64,000 bases of DNA from Euborellia annulipes. Its lineage: Eukaryota; Arthropoda; Insecta; Dermaptera; Anisolabididae. How positions within the stretch are numbered: the stretch's first letter is position 1; each line of letters begins with the position of its first letter. Shown here piece by piece: positions 30,798 to 42,040 of the stretch. Both the position numbers and the translations under genes were made by a program. The notes under the pieces are model-generated. The model saw only the letters and a program-made list of their open reading frames with translations, was not told the DNA's origin and made no database searches. The stretch lies in NCBI GenBank assembly GCA_023213315.1, contig JAKCPI010015154.1, positions 1 to 64,000 on the forward strand, given 5' to 3'.

Positions 30798-31602
30798 ACC
30801 TTCTCTTTTACCTTCGGTAATCGAAAGTTGTATTCTGTGCTTGTCACACCAGATTTTTTGTGTCGACATGTATTTAGTTTCCGACAGTAGGGTCCGACAA
30901 TTGAATTCATGATGTAAAATTAAGTATGGGAAAATGTTTATATTTTGTTACCATAGCAACCATTTCTCCTATCATTCCTATGAAGTGCAAGAGTAAAGTG
31001 TGCTTCAAACAATTTTGAGGGCAAAATGAGAATATACATTTTAAAGAGCATCTAAAAAATAATTGATTTTTGAATTTTAATCAAAATCGTTAGAGCTAAT
31101 TTTGAGAAAATTGAAAAAAATAACTGAAAAAGTACATCAGTAAAGTAGGGCCTACTAGTACTTTTTGGCCGATTTTGATTAAAAGCTTATTTTCACGCCC
31201 TAGGGGGGGGGCCGAACTTAAATATAAAATTTCAACCTCCTAGCTCAATTTTTTTCATGCTTTAAATTGAACACACGCAGACAGAAACACAAACAGCCAG
31301 ACAGACCATGTCGCGAAAAACCACTTTTTTGGATTCAGCGGTCTTCAAAACGTGTATATCCATCAAAATCTTGACATCGAATTTTCGACATGAATTTAAT
31401 ACTTTCTCTCTATATATTTTAACATATATAAAGGTAAGAGAAAGTAAAAATCAACAAGCTTACAAACTCAAGTCGTTAGTATAATATATTCGCAAATATT
31501 AATTTCATATAAAAAAGGGGCTTACGTGTGCAAACTGGTGTATATGGAACCCGCGTTTTTGTGTGCTGACCACACCTTTATTTTTTTTTCCATTGTATAA
31601 TT
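30798..31602. repeat. Right arm of the inverted duplication
   Basis: Holds a minus-strand ~690-family element (to 31448) and the unique lead (31449-31602), mirrored relative to 28248-29080. Confidence 0.85.
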
Positions 31603-32131
31603 TATAAGTATGGGAAAATATTTATATTTTGTTACCAGGGCAACCATTTCTCCTATCTTTTCTATGGAGTACAAGAGTAAAGTGTGCTTCAAACAATTTT
31701 GAGAGCAAAACGAGAATATACATTTGAAAGAGCATCTAAAAAATAATTGATTTTTGAATTTTAATCAAAATCGTTAGAGCGAATTTTGAGAAAATCGAAA
31801 AAAAACTGAAAAAGTACATCAGTAAAGTACTAGTACTCTTTGGCCGATTTTGATTAAAAGCTTATTTTTCCGGTCCCGGGGGGTGTTTAACTTAAATATA
31901 AAATTTCAGTCTCATAGCTCAATTCCTTCATGCTTAAAATTTGACACACACCCACACACCCACCCACCCACCCACCCACACACCCACAGACAGACCATGT
32001 CGCGAAAACCACTTTTTTGGATTCAGGGGACCTCAAAACGTGAAGATCCATCAAAATCTCGACATCGAATTTTTGACATGAATCCAATACTTTCTCTCTA
32101 TATATATATTACATATATACATAGGTAAGAG
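31603..32131 (-). mobile_element. ~690-bp family copy lacking its hairpin end
   Basis: Begins mid-family at TATAAGTATGGGAAAATATT and continues to GGTAAGAGAAAGTA. A (CACC)n tract replaces (GT)n on this strand. Closest in detail to the copy at 7193. Confidence 0.85.
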
Positions 32132-32655
32132 AAAGTAAAAAAAAACAAATAATTTTATTTTTATTTCTGTCTTTATAGCTTCTGGGAAAAGATGACGTCA
32201 CGCGTATTGTTTGGAATCCGGTTTGTGTGCACCAAGGACGGAGACTCAGCATCTTTAAGCGACTCTCTCCATCTCACTCGCACTCATTACCTTCACTCCT
32301 TTCTATTCAAATGCGATTCGAAAGCCTTATAGACCACAATATTTGAATTTTTGCTTTTTCGAGGAGGGGGGCGCCTTTTGGGCCCCCTCCCCCTCCCCCT
32401 TTAGGTTGTCCCCTCCGTGATATTTATACTAATTTTATGAAATATGTTTGATTAAATTAAAGATTAAAACAAGAGAGGTTTATAGAATGGACACCAGAGG
32501 GCAGCACCTGCCGGCGGTGCCTTGTAATTATGCACACCATTTGCTTGCAAGGCTCTCTGTCTTTATTCAATTCGATCGAGTCCCTAAAGAAATAAAATAA
32601 AGAAAAATTTAATTAAATAACAATTTTTATTATTTTTCCTTAGAGAGATTTAATT
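32132..32655. other. No gene recognised; single-copy GC-richer DNA
   Basis: 32185-32340 includes GATGACGTCACGCG. 32485-32530 has CACCAGAGGGCAGC, resembling a CTCF motif, next to CACCTGCCGGCGGTG. No coding frame. Confidence 0.35.
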
Positions 32656-32659
32656 ATTT

Positions 32660-33310
32660 AATGAAGGAAATAAATATATTCTAACTTTTGATTGATTATT
32701 GAGGTGGGATTTATTTATTTTTCTTCCTGAGACGGGTGTTAAAGTTAAATGTATTTTCAATTTATATTTTGGCCTCTAAGATCATTTGACTTTTGGGAAA
32801 TTAAATAAAATGGCTTCCAGCAGATGAGTGACTCAACACTCAGCGGGTCACCTATCCACGGTCCAGCAGTTCTTAGCCTTGCTTAACCTGAATTTTCTCT
32901 ATTTTTTCTGCCTTTTCTCAGAAGCTATTAAATTTAAAAAAGTTATTTTTTTTTATACTCAACAAATTAAAAAAAAAAAAATATCAAACAATTTAAAAAA
33001 ATATTTTAATAATTACCTTCGATAACTAAAAATCTATTGAGTTTTTGAAAAAATGTCAAAGAATAAAAACTTTTTAAAATGGAGTATTTTATCACAATAT
33101 GATAAAAAAAATTGAAAATTTCGAAATTTCTGAAAAAACTTATTAGGTAAAGTACTACTTCCAAGTGATGTATTTACTCCAAAAGTTGTTAGAAATCTAC
33201 AATTTTAGTGTAATGAGCATATACCAAATTTCATCCATCTAGCTAGATGCTTTGGTTTTTAAGCAATCGTGTTCACACACACATCCAGACGTAATTCCAA
33301 AAGAATATAC
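32660..33310 (+). repeat. Direct repeat copy 2
   Basis: Same order of blocks as 29150-29760, about 3.5 kb away, with small indels. Confidence 0.8.
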
Positions 33311-33589
33311 TTTGGGGGGGCGAGAAAGTCTAGGGGAAGTCATTCCCCATATTTTTTTTTTTGTATAATTATTAAAAATCAATAAATTTTCAATAAAATT
33401 TATTTTTGGTTTACAGGTGCGCTAACACAAGAAAGAAAACACAAGTTGTTTTTAATTTATTTAATTGTATTAATTTCGACTGCATCCATCATTTTATCAA
33501 ATCGTACTAAATTATATTCTGAGTTAAAGAAAAGGCGTGACGAACTTTGTTCCTTCCGGGGGTCCTACGACCCCACACTTTTATTTTTT

Positions 33590-33760
33590 TTTTTTAACAC
33601 TAGATCTTTTTCCATTCACACTCACATACACACAGTCTTTTAGGCAACTTAGGTAGGCCATATATGACTTTAAACGATAACCGTTATTATGAAAATATAT
33701 CTATTGGAGTCGAGGCATTCTTATTTAACCCATTTGGTATCCAAATGGTATATATAACAG
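33590..33760 (-). mobile_element. SINE-A, body and tail
   Basis: T-run, CACACTCACATACACACAGT, GGCAACTTAGG, then GCATTCTTATTTAACCCATT and TTGGTATCCAAATGG. The tRNA head is absent. Confidence 0.7.
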
Positions 33761-33766
33761 TGGCGT

Positions 33767-34023
33767 AGTGTTAACTCGTCCCCGGGAAAAACCCTTTCGC
33801 CCCCCCCCCCCCCCCTTTTAAAAACATATATTATTTTATATAAAATATACTCAAATTTATAAAAAAAAAAAAATAAATAAATCTTGGCATAGTTTAAATT
33901 TTAAAAAAAATTTGAAAAAAAAAAATTTTAAACCCCCCAAAAAAAAAAAAAAAAAACCCTTTTTTTTTTTCCTTCCCCCCCTTGGGGGCCCGGGGGGCCC
34001 CCCCCCCCCCCCCCCCCCCCCCC
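33767..34023. repeat. CAGTGGCGTAGTG end followed by homopolymer tract
   Basis: A hAT-style terminus, then runs of C, A, T and G, ending in 26 consecutive C. Sequence accuracy here is doubtful. Confidence 0.6.
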
Positions 34024-35252
34024 GTATATAGACTAGGACTATGATAAAGAAACTACAGTATTATGATCATTCTTCTTGTAAGAATTATTTTCGTTCCATT
34101 CATTGCTTCTTCCTCTTTCGTTTATAAAACAAGAAGAAATTTAATTTAAAAGATATTCATCCTAAAAAAAAGGAACTTCACCTTTAAAATTACATCTTTA
34201 TGGGAATTTTAATTAAGAAATTAGGCCTATAATAACGAATTAGTATTCTAAAAGTTTAAGACCAGTAAGAGTCATAAGATAAACTATCTCGGAATGGTAT
34301 ATAAAAAAAAGGAAAGAAATTCAAAATTCCATTAATGTTTGTGACATTATTCGTGAAGTTTTTTTTTCAAGTTAAAGACATGAGACCAATGGGAGGGGGA
34401 GGGGGGAATGAAGCTATAAATTTATTCAAAAAAAAAAAGTCTGTTGAAATTTTTACACACGAATGAACAAATTATTGAACGGCGTTCGGACCAAAGGTTA
34501 GATCGAAGCCACCCCCTCCCCCTCCTTCTACCCCTAAAAGCACCACCCACCCAATGAATGTTAAAGCATTATACGCCAAAAGAGAGAGAGAAAAATGCTA
34601 TTTATAATTTGGCTTGTGGATGGAGAAATGCTTTTTTAAATGTTAGAATAAGCAGGTGGGGGCAGAGGGGACGGGGGTGGCAATTGCGCCTGGAACATGA
34701 AAAATGAATTATTTATTGAGTTTTTAAAATTTCAATGATTATAAATCTCTCAGAATCATTTTTTTTTTTTTTTACATATAAATAAAGTTAATTTTATTTT
34801 TAGGTTACGTTAAAAACCGCTATTCTACTTTTATATATAAAAAAAAATAATTTATTTTTTTCTGATTATTTATTAGTTACAGCCTCTAACGAAGATAATA
34901 TCTATTTGAAAAAATATTTTGTGCATTGCATCATTTATCATTTTATAAAATGTTATTAATAATTTGAAAAAAAAGTGCTCAAGTGCTTCTTTATGCAAAA
35001 TCAAATATCCATAAAAGATTTAATAAAAAAATATTTCACTTTGTCAATCTCATTTGTTTTTTTTTTTTTTTTTTTTTTTCTTCACTAACCTCTATTTTCA
35101 ATGATTTCAATTATCCAAGTGATAGAGAAAATAATTTTTAAAATTCAAAAATCCTCTATCTTAAAAAATTTCATTTAGTAAAGAACTGAAACCGATGTCG
35201 ATGAAATGTTTTTATTCACATCCTCTAACAGATATTGTTACTCAACGAGTGT

Positions 35253-35253
<1 letters not shown>
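34024..35253. other. No gene seen
   Basis: AT-rich with a T-run at 35057-35079 and a purine-rich patch at 34390-34410. No repeat family recognised. Confidence 0.4.

Positions 35254-35299
<46 letters not shown>
35254..35299. repeat. Poly-G tract of 46
   Basis: An unbroken run of G. Such a long run is rare and often reflects read error or a capped repeat length. Confidence 0.95.
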
Positions 35300-35300
<1 letters not shown>

Positions 35301-35469
35301 GAATATAAAAAATTTCAACAATATTTTTCCGTTTTTCAAAACCTTGGATAACATTCGCTAGATAAATGACGTGTATATCCTTTTTTTTTTATTTTCTGTA
35401 AAAATATTTTTTTATATTCTAGGAAATAAGATATTTAATTTTGAAGATAGATGAAAGTTTACTTAAATT

Positions 35470-36010
35470 AATTTGGAGGCTCGCTGGTGTAGCGAGCTAG
35501 AGTGTCGGCTTCTACAAAGAAGTTCCCTATTCAAATCCTGGGCGTGCGGAATTTTTTCATTAAATAAAAATACTTAATGTAAAAAATCCTCAATCAGGCA
35601 CTGGATTGGAATATTGGATCTCACCACAATAGCCCCCAGGCAACTCTACGAGGAGAGGGAGTTGCTGTGACATCCCGTCCTGTGGAAGGGACTTAAAGAA
35701 GGTTCCCTCTCAGTGATGCATTCTTCGAAAGGAGTAGGCTACACGCCGGTGCTGAGGGAGTCCCTCCTCAAACTAGCATAGAAGAGGTTGGATAAAAGGA
35801 ACCTGTTGGAACCAGAAATAAGGATTAGTTCACTAGCTAGAGACGAAAGCAGGAGGAGGAGTTAGAGATAGGAAATGATGTAACTTCACGGGGTGCTGGT
35901 AGATGGCTACGGCCAGAGGCCGGTTGGGTTTGAGGTGTGTGTCTTCGTGCACGAAAGCACCTCGGGTAAATAAACGGGGATCCCGATAGGAATTTCAAAT
36001 AATAATAAGA
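35470..36010 (+). mobile_element. tRNA-derived SINE, second family (SINE-B), full length
   Basis: tRNA-like head GCTGGTGTAGCGAGCTAGAG, CTATTCAAATCCTGG (B box), an A/T linker, then a ~390-nt body (CTGGATTGGAATATTGGATC, GTTGCTGTGACATCCCGTCC, GATGGCTACGGCCAGAGGCC, CTTCGTGCACGAAAGCACC) ending AATTTCAAATAATAATAA. The body recurs at 61203-61575. Confidence 0.8.
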
Positions 36011-36213
36011 GTATCTCTAGCGCCTCCCTAGTTACGCCCATGCATATAGGCGTTCGAAATTGAATTATTCATAATTTGACCAAATTGTAATTTTTATCTT
36101 TTACAAAAAAGCATTGGCTTGCTAGGAGAAAGAAAAATTTTAATTACAATATGAAGAAAAAAGGCAAAAGAAGCTTGCAGCTAGATTATCTTGTTTTATT
36201 TTTTCAATGCAGA

Positions 36214-36250
36214 CCTAACATTTCGGTCCCAGGCTTTGGACCATCATCAA
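36214..36250 (-). ncRNA. Hammerhead-like motif, strong stem II
   Basis: Minus strand: UUGAUGA (C3 changed to U), GGUCC-AAAGCCU-GGGACC stem, GAAAUGUU. Stem II is well formed; one core base differs. Confidence 0.45.
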
Positions 36251-36259
36251 AAATCTCAT

Positions 36260-37495
36260 AAATCTCTTCTACCTTCTTCTTTCATTCTATATCATCTTTC
36301 AGCTATCTTCTGGATCTGAAACGTTAGCGCCCCTGAAAGTATAAAATAAGAATTATACTTACTACAAGCATATATTGTATTTTTCTTCACAATGCAATTT
36401 CGTACTCAGCCATAAACGCCCTTGTTGGCGAAAATGTTTAAACTCGTTTTAATCTTTGAATTTTATAATCGTTAACTGCTAATTGTAAATATTTATACAA
36501 GCATAAAACTAATTTACAAAGTTTCGTAATTGTCTTCAGATTTAATTGCCAATTAGATAATTATGTAAAATGGGATCTATTTTTTTTTATAAATTGTATT
36601 TAAAATCTAGAATATATCAAAAGTGCATAGATTAAATAGGAAGATGATCCTTTAGAAAAGCCTTCTCTTTAGTTTATTAATAAAATTTAATATTTAATTA
36701 AGGGCTGAGACAGATTGGAATGAAATAATGAAGGTGTCGTAAGTAGGGCAGGAAGGTTAGTGAACTTGGGGAGGGGGTGCGCCCCTCGAGGCGGGCGGAG
36801 GCTTTGTTAATAATCCATTTGTTCAGGGCCAAATTTAGCCTATGATTATGAAAAGGGATTTGAACTTAGGGAAAGGAAATGAGCGAGATAGAGAGCATTA
36901 AAATTCAGGGAAAACTTGGTGCCGATTCTCTCTTCTCGTCTCTCTTTATATCTTCTATCTATTTTCTAGGTGAATTTGTTTGTAACATTCACAATAAGTT
37001 TATCAGAGTTCAGCTTTGATTTATAATGAAACTTTTAAAGCCCTTAATTTTGATGCTTGCATTTATCTATTTTCATAAGCCTAGTCTCGAGTGGGATTTC
37101 CTAAAAGCCAAATAGGTGTATCCCGAGGGATTCGGGAAGGGAAAATTAAAGGATACATCGTCCATTTATCTAAAGTGCGAGTTACAATTTATGATAGATG
37201 TATTTTGATTAGAATATCTATAGAGGGTCGTGTTTAATTTTACCCGATTATTATTTATAAACTATTTACCGTATAAATATAATTTTTTTTTTTTTTAGGG
37301 TCTATTTTCTGAGTCAAACTCAGAATCTCCAGCAATAACTCACATTCTTTTTTTTTAAATTTAATTTTGCCCTTTTCGACTGAGGTTAGGGTTTCAATAT
37401 TCATATTACATATTAATGTATCGATGGCTACCGGCGGATGTTCAACGTGCTGATTCCTCGGGGTTACCCATCCGATAGTCCCAAAAAAATTTTAA
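36260..37495. other. No gene recognised
   Basis: Mostly AT-rich; 36715-36860 is GC-richer (GCGCCCCTCGAGGCGGGCGG) and not seen elsewhere in the window. 37420-37490 has GCTGATTCCTCGGGGTTACC, similar to 55067-55095. Confidence 0.35.
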
Positions 37496-37499
37496 CCAA

Positions 37500-38075
37500 A
37501 AATTTCTCACTTAAGGGGGTTTAGGAGCGACGTCTAAACGTACTTAAAAAAAAAAAAACTAGACTATTATAAGCAATTTTTCAATGCGGTTTTTTTAAAA
37601 TGAATTAAATTCATAGATAGAGATTATTGGCACATCGAGCAATTTTTTGATGACTTATTAAAAAATTATCGTAATTAATTTTTTTGTTATCAAGTAAATA
37701 CAAAAAAACAATCTGTCCCAATAATCTTTAATTTTTTTTTTTAATTTAAAAATGAATTTATTATTATTATTAATCACATATTAATTAAGAAATTTTTAAA
37801 ATAAGCTTAGATGTTTTATTTAAAAACCAACTGTCAAATTAGTTCAGCATTCTTGCAATAGATGGCAGGCTAGTCTAACAGCTGATCCTCTAATAGCCTA
37901 TATCTGGCCTATATTTATATATTTTTATGCTTTTATAAAAGATACATAATATATAATAACATTTATAAAGTATTTATTGTTAAAAGAGCAATGAAAATCA
38001 ACCAAATGCATTAAATATTATTAGCTACCATTCTGACATCTCTTGGCAAATTTTGAATTACTTGATTTTTTGGGC
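37500..38075. repeat. Inverted repeat pair, left copy
   Basis: Reverse complement of ~43925-44465: AAATTTGCCAAGAGATGTCA, ATGCATTTGGTTGATT, CTGTTAGACTAG, GCCATCTATTGC and GTACGTTTAGACG recur mirrored. Confidence 0.75.
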
Positions 38076-38523
38076 ATACTTTTTATGACACACTACGCTA
38101 TCTCCCCCTTAATATCTTATTCAAATAAATACATCACAATACATTGTGAGTCTCGAACATTATTTAACTAATAAATATAAACGGGTGAAAAAAAAACTAA
38201 TAAATTTTTATCTTGGCTAGTGACACAGTTGGAATTTTTCTTCTTTTGGGACATTCATTCCTTGTAATTTTGCAAACATTTCTTTACAATTTTAAAAACA
38301 AAGAACTCCATTATAGCGGGGTTTAATTCTATGAAGCACAATTTGCTAACAGGACTGTAGATCTCATTCAAACTTTATTTCATAGAATATATCGAGATAT
38401 AATTATTTCATTGAATTATATAATTAATATTAAAATCATACATACCTTATTTGTTTAAAATTGGGTGGAACATTCTTGGAAAATAGGTTTTTGTTTCGAT
38501 AAAATCGTTTGAACAAACGATAA
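38076..38523. other. No gene seen
   Basis: AT-rich spacer. Confidence 0.4.
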
Positions 38524-38531
38524 GTTAGGGT

Positions 38532-38810
38532 CAAGGGCGGATCCAGAGGTGTTTCTCTGGGGGGGGGGGTGATCTGGTGTGACTGGTCTCACAGCACACA
38601 ATTTTTTCTTAATTTCAGTAATTTAAAGGCGCATTTTGTACTTGTTTGCCAGAATATAAATACAGATCAAATTTTTAAGTATTAATTTTTAAAATTTTAT
38701 ATTAAAAATAAATTTTTTTGAGAAAAAAAGTATTTTTTTTTTAATCTCGGGGGGGGGAGAGGGGGAGTAATTACCCCTTTTACCCCCCCCCCCCCCTGTA
38801 TCCACCTTTG
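38532..38810. mobile_element. hAT MITE with perfect 8-bp duplication
   Basis: Ends CAAGGGCGGATCCAG and TGTATCCACCTTTG; GTTAGGGT on both sides (38524-38531, 38811-38818). The interior includes ATCTGGTGTGACTGGTCTCA, resembling the ~690-family hairpin arm. Confidence 0.85.
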
Positions 38811-38975
38811 GTTAGGGTGCCACAAAAAGTAAAAAGGAATAAGACCTTTTTTTTCTCATGAGAAGTAAAAAATTGACAACAAAATAACTAATTTAAGAAA
38901 GGAATTGATTTAAATTTTAAGCCTCAACTTTTGATTATATATCGGTAATAGTTTCACCCCAAACTTCGTTACGAA

Positions 38976-39227
38976 CAAGGACGGATACAAGGGGGTAAAG
39001 GGAGTACCCCCGAGATTTCAAAAATACTTTTTTTCGAAAAAAAATTTATTTTTAATGTAAAATTATAAAAATTAATAATTAAAAATTTGATTTGTATTTA
39101 TATTCTGGCAAACAAATACAGAATCCGCATTTAAATTATCGAAATTAAGAAAAAATTGTGTGCTGTGCGACCAGTCACACCAGATTAACCCCCCCCCCCC
39201 CGAGAAACACCTCTGGGTCCGCCCTTG
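38976..39227. mobile_element. Second copy of the same hAT MITE, inverted
   Basis: Ends CAAGGACGGATACAAGGGGG and CTGGGTCCGCCCTTG; flanks GTTACGAA and GTTACGCA (7 of 8 match). It is the reverse orientation of 38532-38810, 165 bp away. Confidence 0.85.
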
Positions 39228-39239
39228 GTTACGCAATAT

Positions 39240-40057
39240 TGATGAGAAAATAATTTAATCTTTCTTCTTTTATTATTTAGTATATTCTAACAAAAATATT
39301 ATAATGGATAAAAAAAAAAAAAAATGAGAAATTGCTTGACTTCTCATGCATCATGAAGTTAGGTTTATATTGAGATATGAACGAGAATTTCAGGTCTTTT
39401 TTTTTCTTGCTGGTGTGAATATTTAAATAGAACAGGGGGAGAGGGATTACGTGGGCAAGGGTAAGGCGATCGAGGGTGCCACGCCCTTGCTACCTTGGTG
39501 TTCAACCCCCACCTCTCAAAGGACTCTCTCCCTTGACTTTTGATGTCTCCGAGTATATTTCGCACCGGCGAAATAAAATGAGACTACTTAGTAAGCCAAT
39601 TAAATTTAATGAATGTCTTAAAAACTTGAAATGATTTAGACTAAACATGAAAACAAGAGAAATTGCGATAGCTCTATTCAAGAGAAAGAAAATGAGAGAT
39701 ATGAACGTGTTTGAATTATTAAAACAATTGTAAAAAAAAAAAATAACATATACAAAAAAAAAAAAGTTAAAATGGAAATTATCGACTATGTTAATAAAAT
39801 AAATTACCATTCCGTTTTTGTTTGAAAGTAATTAAAATAAAAGCTTGTAGAGTGTAAAAATGTACCTGTATGAAAAAAGAAGTTAAAGGTGATGAAGGGG
39901 ATACGAATTTTTTTTTTTTATTATAAAAAAATTTCTTTATTTTCTCTTTTAATACATTTTTGAAAGAAATATAACTAGCATATTAATAGAAATTAGAATA
40001 TAAATGGTAGATGACGTGTTCCGTGACAAAGAAGAATCTATATGAACCTAAGATCTT
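39240..40057. other. No gene recognised
   Basis: 39420-39530 is GC-richer and gives a 66-residue minus frame (39365-39565) without a recognisable domain. The rest is AT-rich. Confidence 0.4.
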
Positions 40058-40210
40058 TTTAAAGTGAAACTTTATTTTAATCGACACAATTTTTTTCGTT
40101 TCTCTATCAGCATGTCGCGTTACAAGCCGTGACGTCAAAGGCCGTGACGCTACGAGTTATGACGTCACAAGCCATGACGACAAAAATAGGAAAGTTGAAA
40201 TTTAATATAT
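40058..40210 (+). repeat. Repeat carrying a TGACGTCA array, copy 2
   Basis: TTTAAAGTGAAACTTTATTT, CATGTCGCGTTACAAGCCGT, then TGACGTCA twice. Same order as 30336-30470. Confidence 0.75.
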
Positions 40211-40297
40211 ATGACGAATTATAAAAAAATAATTGTGAGATTTAATTTTTCAATTTTGGTCTTCGTCATCATTAAAATAAGCACAGACCAAAGCTGA

Positions 40298-40530
40298 ACT
40301 GAATCGTTTATTTCAGAAACCACCTAAGTGCGTTTTTTCAACTTTCGGAAAACTAAAAAAACTGTTTTGCAGCTTAAGTATAGGTCTAGTCTACTTCAAA
40401 TATTTTTTTATCAAATCATAAACATGCTATTGGGATAATCTATTTAAAAAATTATTTTTTTCCTCTAAGTTTTTGAGTAATTAATTTTTGAAAAAATTGC
40501 ACTTAGGTGGTTTCTGAAATAAACGAGTGA
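40298..40530. mobile_element. MITE with 27-bp perfect termini
   Basis: CGTTTATTTCAGAAACCACC...AAGTGC at the left pairs exactly with GCACTTAGGTGG...TCTGAAATAAACG at the right. Single-ended copies of GGT(G)CTTTCTGAAATAAACG occur at 41640-41660 and 41785-41808. No coding content inside. Confidence 0.75.
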
Positions 40531-40699
40531 TTTTTTAAAAATTATTATTGAAATTAAGTCAAACCATTAATTTTTACCTGTTTTGGTATCAAAGGTAAGT
40601 AATAGACACACTTAAGTATAAAAAAGAGTGTTTTTACTATGCCTAAATCGAAAAATACAAGTAGACTACACGCTACAGTATATCTATATACAACAGCGT

Positions 40700-40823
40700 A
40701 TATAGAGTCGTACTGCAGTCCTTTGAGCCTAGCATTCCGAATAATGTTCCGTTTGTATTTTTCTTCGTGCACAACACCACGCCTACGCTTGGGAATAGGT
40801 TCATCATCTAAACTATCCGACAT
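40700..40823 (-). CDS. Transposon-type 5' exon (acidic/basic N-terminus)
   Basis: A minus-strand frame begins MSDSLDDEPIPKRRRGVV, then HEEKYKRNIIRNARLKGLQY. An acidic start, a basic cluster, and YKRNIIRNARLKGxxY are reminiscent of the N-termini of transposon-associated proteins common in insects (KRNxIKxARxKGxxY). Beyond LQY the frame turns into hydrophobic, AT-driven sequence, so a splice donor around CTGCA/GTACGA (about 40711) or truncation is likely. It sits among TIR fragments of the 40298 family, so an autonomous relative may have supplied it. Not enough remains to name a transposase. Confidence 0.4.
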
Positions 40824-41044
40824 GGCTTAAGAACTATATAATGTTATATTGTATTTACATGGTTTTATATTGTATTTATATTGTTTTGTAAAATGTTATA
40901 TATTGTATATTATGGGGATGGCCTTTGGCACCCGGCTTAATAAAAAAAAAAATAGCTTTTATGGTCAAGTAGCTAGGCGTTGCACAAGTAGGGCTATTTT
41001 TCGATATTTTTTTGCCTAAAAAATGAGATTTTTCGAGAAAAAAC

Positions 41045-41312
41045 TCATTTTCGAGTTAATTACTCGGGATTTTTTTATTTATTCTATTAGAGGATTTGTT
41101 TCTGCACCAAATGACATCTCATTTAGTCTGATCGGATTATCCGTTCGGAATCTACAGGGGTTTAAACTTTCAAATTAGAATTTACCGCAGCGCGGTAAAA
41201 TAAAATGATAGGAAAAAAATAAATGGTGAAATCTTTAGCTGAAAACTCATTCTTTCTAACCGTATATTCTCCATAATTATACCTCTTAAGGCAGAGGAGT
41301 TATTCAAGCCGA
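41045..41312 (+). repeat. Composite of repeats shared with 21140 and 15957
   Basis: 41045-41160 matches 21140-21280; 41163-41312 matches 15957-16103, including the palindrome TTTACCGCAGCGCGGTAAA. Confidence 0.65.
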
Positions 41313-41491
41313 TAAACTTTTTCGTGCATGCCCCTCTAACTTGCCTCTATAGACACATGATTTGTAAGACGTTGTCACGTCAAAAAAAAAACTATATAAT
41401 GTAATAATAAACAACAAAATAACACCTAATTTTCATCGAAAACTCACGAAAACTAACTACTCAGTGTTAGGTAACCTTTGAATCAAACCAC

Positions 41492-41635
41492 CGAGTCACA
41501 AAACTCGTGATGTCTACAGGGCACGAGTGAAATTTACTGCAGAAAGAACCTAAGCCACGACTGCGAGTCACAAAACACGTGATGTCTTCAGGGCATGAGT
41601 GAAATTTACCGCAGAAAGAACCTAAACGACGGCGC
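41492..41635. repeat. Two tandem 72-bp units
   Basis: CGAGTCACAAAACTCGTGAT...GAAAGAACCTAA is repeated from 41564 with few changes. The minus-strand protein repeat (FHSCPEDITCFVTRSRGLGS / FHSCPVDITSFVTR) follows from the duplication. Confidence 0.8.
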
Positions 41636-41639
41636 TTGG

Positions 41640-42040
41640 GTTCTTTCTGAAATAAACGGATTATTTTCAAGGCTGCCAAATAGCATTGCTGATGAGGAAC
41701 ATTGGTTATTTCGGCACTAAAAGATGTATTTACCTTTAAATTGTACATTAGCACCAAAAACACATTTTTTGAAATTTTGTCCCTTAGGTGCTTTCTGAAA
41801 TAAACGATTCAACTTTACTTGATTAGAGTACGATGGCGAACCCTTGGGTTGGCACAAGTATTTCAATGGATGTGTACTCACTGCGACTGAAGGGTTCCTT
41901 TCATTCATGGAAATACATAGTTTGGGTTCGCTACCGTTCTCCAGTTTTGGTATTTGTTTACCTTTAAGGTGCGATCTTCTTTTAACCGGGGAACTGACTT
42001 GAGTTGAGTACGGTGGCGAACCCGAAAATTTCAAATTTCT
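41640..42040. repeat. TIR-family fragments
   Basis: TTCTTTCTGAAATAAACG at the left and GGTGCTTTCTGAAATAAACG at ~41788 lie in the same orientation; GTACG(A/G)TGGCGAACCC occurs twice (41829, 42009). Minus-strand frames of 98-105 residues are probably chance. Confidence 0.5.

Noticed and set aside
31850..32128. 92-residue plus-strand frame
   Set aside because: Runs through the (CACC)n tract of a ~690-family element; not conserved in frame in the copies at 7.2, 28.4 or 51.5 kb.
35475..35550. Functional tRNA gene
   Set aside because: Same reasoning: the head of SINE-B, followed by its long body.
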